Shown: positions 5,353 through 8,628 of the stretch, one piece after another
How positions within the stretch are numbered: position 1 is the first letter of the stretch
Layout: each line of letters begins with the position of its first letter
Origin: Arthrobacter sp.
GTDB taxonomy: Bacteria; Actinomycetota; Actinomycetes; Actinomycetales; Micrococcaceae
Direction of reading: 5' to 3'
Assembly (NCBI GenBank): GCA_025464545.1
Contig: JAODMA010000281.1
Coordinates: 1-8,628 of the forward strand
DNA length: 8,628 nucleotides
Notes under the pieces: generated by a model
Told to the model about the DNA's origin: nothing
The model's input: only the letters and a program-made list of their open reading frames with translations
Databases searched by the model: none
Program-made: the position numbers and the translations under genes

Positions 5353-6699
5353 ATGAGCCACCCGCCTCTTCCCGTCCCGCCGCGCCCCACCGTCTTCGGC
5401 CGGGGCAGTTATGCGGAATCGCTGCGGATCGGGGAAGTCCTCCGCAAGGAAACGGTGGGTGGTGCCCTTCTTGTGGCGGCCGCCGTGATCGCCCTCATCT
5501 GGGCCAACTCGCCGGCGTCCGGCAGCTACTTTGCCCTCCGCGACTTCTCCGTCGGCTACGAGCCCTGGCACCTGGACCTGAGCCTGGGGGCCTGGGCCGC
5601 CGACGGGCTGCTCGCCATCTTTTTCTTTCTGGTCGGGCTCGAGCTCAAACGGGAATTCATCGCCGGGGACCTGCGCCAGCCCAGCAAGTCGATCGTCCCG
5701 GTGGCCGCCGCCGTCGGCGGGGTGGTCGTTCCGGCCCTCATCTACGCCCTGGTCAACCTCGGCAGTCCCGGAACGCTGCGCGGCTGGGCCATCCCCACGG
5801 CCACGGATATCGCCTTCGCCGTCGCCGTGCTGGCCATTATCGGATCGCACCTCCCCAGTGCCCTGCGCATTTTTCTGTTGACCCTGGCGGTGGTGGACGA
5901 TCTGCTGGCCATCACCATCATTGCGGTCTTCTACTCCAGCGACCTCCAGCCGGTACCGCTCCTAGTGGCCCTGATGCCGCTGGCACTCTACACCTTCCTG
6001 GCGCAGAGGTACCGGCGCTTCTTCGGCGTCACGTCCGGCGCCGCCTGGGTCATCCTGATGCCGTTGGGCGTCATGGTCTGGGCTCTTGTCCATGCCTCCG
6101 GCATCCACGCCACGGTGGCCGGCGTCCTGCTGGGCTTTGCCATCCCCGTCCTCCGCTCCAAGGCCAGCGGCGGTCCGGAGGCAGGGCCCGGGCTGGCCGA
6201 GGTCTTCGAACACCGGTCGCGTCCCATCTCCGCCGGCATCGCAGTGCCGCTCTTTGCCTTCTTCTCGGCCGGCGTCTCGGTGGGCGGCTGGGAGGGGCTC
6301 GGGTCGGCCCTGAGCAGCCCGGTGGCCGTGGGCATCATTCTTGCCCTCGTGCTGGGAAAGCCACTGGGCATCCTCGGCACGACATGGCTGCTGACCAGGG
6401 CCACCAAGGCCCGCCTGGACGACTCGTTCAAGTGGATCGACATCTTCGGCGTCGCGATCCTGGCCGGCATCGGCTTCACGGTATCGCTGCTGGTGGCCGA
6501 ACTGAGCTTCGGCCACGGCAGTATCCACGACGATCAGGCCAAAGTGGGGATCCTTGCCGCCTCCCTGCTCGCGGCACTGCTGGCCGCGGTGGTGTTGCGG
6601 GCCCGGAACCGGCATTACCGCAAAGCCGAGGAGGAAGAGAAAATCGACTCCGACCACGATGGCATCCCGGACGTCTACCACCAGGACAACACTGGCTAG
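5353..6699 (+). CDS. nhaA: Na+/H+ antiporter NhaA
   Basis: This 448-residue membrane protein exchanges cytoplasmic Na+ (or Li+) for protons and supports salt and pH tolerance. Hallmarks of NhaA are present in order: [17 protein letters not shown] (85-101), TATDIAFA with D152, AVVDDLLAI with the ion-binding pair D182/D183, and LGKPLGI with K336, matching D133, D163/D164 and K300 of the E. coli protein. About twelve hydrophobic segments run from residue 36 to 415. The E. coli protein is 388 residues, so this one has a longer proline-rich N-terminus and a charged C-terminal tail. That tail (about 420-448) ends with DSDHDGIPD, a Ca2+-binding-type motif. ATG 5353 was chosen for a modest AGGA 7 bases upstream and a normal NhaA N-terminus; the GTG at 5239 would add 38 residues of unlikely sequence. 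A TAGACT box at 5282-5287 is a weak -10 candidate. It stands alone, divergent from the DUF2795 gene. Confidence 0.95.
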   Translation: MSHPPLPVPPRPTVFGRGSYAESLRIGEVLRKETVGGALLVAAAVIALIWANSPASGSYFALRDFSVGYEPWHLDLSLGAWAADGLLAIFFFLVGLELKREFIAGDLRQPSKSIVPVAAAVGGVVVPALIYALVNLGSPGTLRGWAIPTATDIAFAVAVLAIIGSHLPSALRIFLLTLAVVDDLLAITIIAVFYSSDLQPVPLLVALMPLALYTFLAQRYRRFFGVTSGAAWVILMPLGVMVWALVHASGIHATVAGVLLGFAIPVLRSKASGGPEAGPGLAEVFEHRSRPISAGIAVPLFAFFSAGVSVGGWEGLGSALSSPVAVGIILALVLGKPLGILGTTWLLTRATKARLDDSFKWIDIFGVAILAGIGFTVSLLVAELSFGHGSIHDDQAKVGILAASLLAALLAAVVLRARNRHYRKAEEEEKIDSDHDGIPDVYHQDNTG

Positions 6700-6726
6700 A
6701 GGGGCGTCATGCGAGAGGGCCCCGCC

Positions 6727-6756
6727 TTGTTGCGCACATACCCTTGGGGGTATTAT
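6727..6756 (+). promoter_or_regulatory. Promoter of the rhodanese/persulfide operon (TTGTTG-18-TATTAT)
   Basis: TTGTTG (6727-6732) and the near-consensus TATTAT (6751-6756) are 18 bases apart, an A/T-rich box in otherwise GC-rich DNA. Transcription should start near 6763, giving a leader of about 40 bases with GAGAGGA as ribosome binding site of the rhodanese gene. An operator-like repeat overlaps the -10. Confidence 0.68.
6738..6753. promoter_or_regulatory. CsoR/CstR-type operator (ATACCC-N4-GGGTAT)
   Basis: ATACCC (6738-6743) and GGGTAT (6748-6753) form a perfect 6-bp inverted repeat around TTGG. This is the form of site bound by DUF156 repressors: CsoR for Cu(I) and CstR for persulfides. 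It fills the spacer and the first half of the -10, so binding would block transcription. The genes it controls handle sulfane sulfur, which favours CstR-like sensing over copper. No repressor gene is in the window, so the regulator is inferred. Confidence 0.72.
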
Positions 6757-6802
6757 GAGGATAGGTAACGACCGGATTTCCCGGCAACGCGAGAGGACAC
6801 CA

Positions 6803-7105
6803 ATGAAGAGCATCTCCGTTCAGGAACTGGCAGCGCTGGGTCAGGACGCGCTTATCGTGGACGTCCGCGAGGACAATGAATTCGCCGCGGTCCGTGTCGC
6901 CGGGACCACGAGCATCCCGCTTTCCCGGTTCGTGCAGTCCCTGGCCGATGTTCCAGCCCCCGGCGCCGTCTACGTGTTGTGTGCGGCCGGCGCCCGCAGC
7001 GCCCAGGCCACCGCCTACCTTGCCGACCATGGGTATGACGCCGTCAACGTCACCGGCGGCATCAACGAATGGCAGCTCGCCGGCCTCCCCGTCGACCGCG
7101 GCTGA
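6803..7105 (+). CDS. Single-domain rhodanese (sulfurtransferase)
   Basis: This 100-residue protein is one rhodanese domain, which accepts sulfane sulfur on an active-site Cys and passes it to a thiol or cyanide acceptor. The active loop is C60-AAGA-R65, preceded by VYVL; the N-terminal strand IVDVRE (18-23) with E26-F27 and the closing GGINEWQLAGLPV (85-97) complete the fold. It is cytoplasmic, with no signal peptide. A GAGAGGA lies just upstream of the ATG. It is the first gene after the CsoR/CstR-type operator and 46 bases before the persulfide dioxygenase-like fusion, so both are very likely cotranscribed. In staphylococcal cst loci a separate rhodanese-containing protein also accompanies the dioxygenase fusion, which supports a role in persulfide relay (established for that system, inferred here). 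Family firm. Confidence 0.93.
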   Translation: MKSISVQELAALGQDALIVDVREDNEFAAVRVAGTTSIPLSRFVQSLADVPAPGAVYVLCAAGARSAQATAYLADHGYDAVNVTGGINEWQLAGLPVDRG

Positions 7106-7151
7106 GCAGAACCGGCTGAGCCGGCACGCCGGGCAGGCCGCAGGAGGGACC

Positions 7152-8516
7152 ATGGACGTCATCGTGATCGAAACCCCACAACTGGGGGACCGGAGCTACC
7201 TCGTCCACGACGGTGAGGTGGCGCTGGTCATTGACCCGCAGCGGGACATTGACCGGGTTGAAGCGGCCGCCCGGGATGCCGGGGTCAGGATCACGCATGT
7301 GGCCGAAACCCATCTGCACAACGACTACCTCACCGGGGGCTTAGCCCTGGCGCGGGCGCACGGCGCGAGCTACCTCGTGAACGTCGCGGAGCCCGTGGAG
7401 TTTGAGCGCCAACCGATCAGGGGCGGCCAGACTGTCCGGGTCGGTTCGCTCACGGTCAAGGCAGTCGCCACGCCGGGCCATACGCACACACATCTGTCCT
7501 TCATCGTGGACGACGGCGCGAAGCAGGCCGTCTTCTCCGGCGGCAGTCTGCTCTACGGCTCTGTCGGCCGTACAGACCTCGTTGCCGCTGCCGATACCGT
7601 TGGTCTCACCCACGACCAGTACTCCTCGGTGCGGCGCCTGGTCGAGGAGGCCGCCGTCGACGCGGCCCTCTTTCCGACGCACGGCTTCGGCTCCTTCTGT
7701 TCCTCCGGCCCGGCCAGCGTGGCGGGATCCTCGACCATCGCCGAGCAGCTCACCGCCAACCACGCCCTCACGGACCCGGACGAGGACCACTTCGTCAGCG
7801 AACTCATCGCCAACCTCACCGCTTACCCCTCCTACTACGCCCATATGGCCGTGGCCAACGCCCGTGGGCCCGGCCCGGCGGAGCTGGCCGTGCCGGAATC
7901 CGTTGACCGCGCGGAACTCGCCCGGCGCCTCACGGATGGCGAGTGGGTGGTGGACCTGCGCCATCGCGTGGCCTATGCCAAGCAGCACCTGCACGGCAGT
8001 GTGAGCTTCGAATACGGCAACAGCTTCAGCACCTATCTCGGCTGGCTCCTGCCGGTGCAGGAGCCGCTAACCTTGGTGGGCTCCCACGAGGATGTGGAAA
8101 ATGCCGTCCGCGATCTCTCCCGGATCGGCATCGACGGCCCGGATGCCGCCGTCGGAACGGACCAACATGCGCTGGCACCCGAGTGCGTCCTGGACTCCTA
8201 TCCCCGGGTGGGCTGGGAGGGCGTGCTGGCGGGCCGCGCCCCTTCCGATGCTGTCCTCGATGTGCGCCGCGCCGACGAATATGCCAGGTCGCGCGTGGCC
8301 GGTGCGGTGAACATCCCGCTGCACGATCTGCTGCCCCGGCTGGGGGAAGTGCCCGCCGGGAAGCTGTGGGTGCACTGCGCTTCCGGGTACCGGGCCGGCA
8401 TTGCCGCCAGCCTCCTGCACCGGGCCGGCAGGGACGTCGTCCACGTCGACGCCAGGTTCCGCGAGGCCGCGGCCGCCGGGATCCGCCTCGACCCGATCCG
8501 CACTGCAGGTGGCTGA
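7152..8516 (+). CDS. Persulfide dioxygenase-like MBL protein fused to two rhodanese domains (CstB-like)
   Basis: This 454-residue cytoplasmic protein has three parts. Residues 1-235 are a metallo-beta-lactamase fold of the ETHE1/glyoxalase II group: ETHLHNDY (52-59), PGHTHTH with H110, FSGGSLLYGSVGRTDL (128-143) and FPTHGFGSFC with H177 and C183. Residues 253-336 are a rhodanese-like domain whose loop reads TLVGSHED, without a catalytic Cys, so it is a pseudo-rhodanese. Residues 357-450 are an active-type rhodanese with HC409-ASGY-R414. The order MBL, pseudo-rhodanese, rhodanese is that of S. aureus CstB, which oxidises persulfides and makes thiosulfate. Two metal-site positions differ: Tyr59 replaces the last His of HxHxDH, and Gly131 replaces the Asp of FTGD, one of the three iron ligands in ETHE1. 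The ATG has AGGAGG 4 bases upstream; the frame is open further back only because it overlaps the rhodanese gene. The architecture is firm; dioxygenase activity is less certain. Confidence 0.9.
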   Translation: MDVIVIETPQLGDRSYLVHDGEVALVIDPQRDIDRVEAAARDAGVRITHVAETHLHNDYLTGGLALARAHGASYLVNVAEPVEFERQPIRGGQTVRVGSLTVKAVATPGHTHTHLSFIVDDGAKQAVFSGGSLLYGSVGRTDLVAAADTVGLTHDQYSSVRRLVEEAAVDAALFPTHGFGSFCSSGPASVAGSSTIAEQLTANHALTDPDEDHFVSELIANLTAYPSYYAHMAVANARGPGPAELAVPESVDRAELARRLTDGEWVVDLRHRVAYAKQHLHGSVSFEYGNSFSTYLGWLLPVQEPLTLVGSHEDVENAVRDLSRIGIDGPDAAVGTDQHALAPECVLDSYPRVGWEGVLAGRAPSDAVLDVRRADEYARSRVAGAVNIPLHDLLPRLGEVPAGKLWVHCASGYRAGIAASLLHRAGRDVVHVDARFREAAAAGIRLDPIRTAGG

Positions 8517-8575
8517 GCCGGCAGCGGCGGCGAAACACTAGGGCGCCGGGTCGCGTTCTCTGGCAGAGTATGACC

Positions 8576-8628
8576 ATGCTCACAGTAATTGGCGAGGGCC
8601 TTGTCGACGTCGTCCAGCGGTCCTCCGG
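8576..8628 (+). CDS. PfkB-family sugar kinase, N-terminal fragment (3' partial)
   Basis: Only the first residues are visible: MLTVIGEGLVDVVQRSS, the opening beta strand and G-E-x-x-x-D substrate-binding element of PfkB carbohydrate kinases (fructokinase/ribokinase group), which phosphorylate a sugar with ATP. The window ends before any specificity residue. Two in-frame ATGs compete, 8570 and 8576. Neither has a Shine-Dalgarno sequence. I prefer 8576 because a -10-like CAGAGT (8564-8569) ends 6 bases before it, matching the leaderless spacing seen elsewhere here. The gene lies 59 bases after the CstB-like gene and probably has its own promoter. Confidence 0.68.
   Translation, partial: MLTVIGEGLVDVVQRSS

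Noticed and set aside
5175..6758. 527-residue open frame overlapping nhaA on the same strand
   Set aside because: It is an out-of-frame reading of nhaA: Arg, Gly and Pro rich, without any recognisable domain, whereas the nhaA frame has clear family motifs and codon bias.
5962..6813. 283-residue open frame antisense to nhaA
   Set aside because: Shadow frame of a GC-rich gene; the translation is His/Gly/Asp rich, and there is no ribosome binding site or family resemblance.
6876..7151. Earlier start for the CstB-like protein inside the rhodanese gene
   Set aside because: The upstream stretch overlaps the rhodanese frame and reads as Pro/Ser/Ala-rich shadow; ATG 7152 has AGGAGG and opens directly into the MBL fold.
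1..8628. Mobile element, prophage, CRISPR or tRNA
   Set aside because: No transposase, integrase, phage gene, regularly spaced repeats, terminal inverted repeats or tRNA-like cloverleaf was seen; gene content and base use look chromosomal throughout.

Overview
The window reads as chromosomal DNA from a high-GC actinobacterium, most likely Arthrobacter/Pseudarthrobacter or a close relative. The GC content is high, the codons mostly end in G or C, and the gene families fit (DUF1540, DUF2795, an Hrp1-like CBS protein, an actinobacterial NhaA). Several genes also seem to lack a leader: a TANNNT -10 box lies only 6-7 bases before the start codon. No tRNA, rRNA, insertion sequence, phage gene or CRISPR array is visible. 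The genus is an inference.

Layout: (1) 2-643, + strand, 3' part of a SulP anion transporter with its STAS domain, followed by a terminator-like hairpin. (2) 644-956, no convincing gene. (3) 957-1397, + strand, a small dual-specificity/tyrosine phosphatase-like protein. (4) 1443-3361, - strand, three genes in transcription order: a RelA/SpoT-type synthetase-domain protein, a SnoaL/NTF2-like protein and a two-repeat DUF1540 cysteine-rich protein. (5) 3592-4383, + strand, an alpha/beta hydrolase with an alternative upstream start that would add a lipoprotein signal peptide. (6) 4441-5087, - strand, a DUF2795 / Hrp1-like CBS-domain gene pair. (7) 5353-6699, + strand, a Na+/H+ antiporter NhaA with an unusual Ca2+-motif tail. 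(8) 6803-8516, + strand, a rhodanese followed by a persulfide dioxygenase-like/rhodanese fusion. (9) From 8576 to the window edge, the first codons of a PfkB-type sugar kinase.

Two regulatory sites stand out. A perfect CGAAC-N4-GTTCG LexA/SOS box fills most of the spacer of a TTGACG-16-TATCGT promoter that ends 6 bases before the ATG of the SnoaL-like gene, so this uncharacterised gene looks DNA-damage inducible. A perfect ATACCC-N4-GGGTAT site of the CsoR/CstR type overlaps the -10 of the promoter in front of the rhodanese and persulfide-dioxygenase genes. That suggests a persulfide- or copper-sensing repressor controls a sulfide-detoxification operon resembling staphylococcal cst. In the fusion protein, two metal-site positions depart from the usual persulfide dioxygenase pattern, and its first rhodanese domain lacks the catalytic cysteine.

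The genes do not form one pathway. Transport, stress (SOS, possible (p)ppGpp, hypoxia-like CBS, Na+/pH) and reactive-sulfur functions sit side by side. No single new multi-gene system is evident; the most novel elements are the SOS-controlled SnoaL-like gene and the architecture and operator of the sulfur operon.
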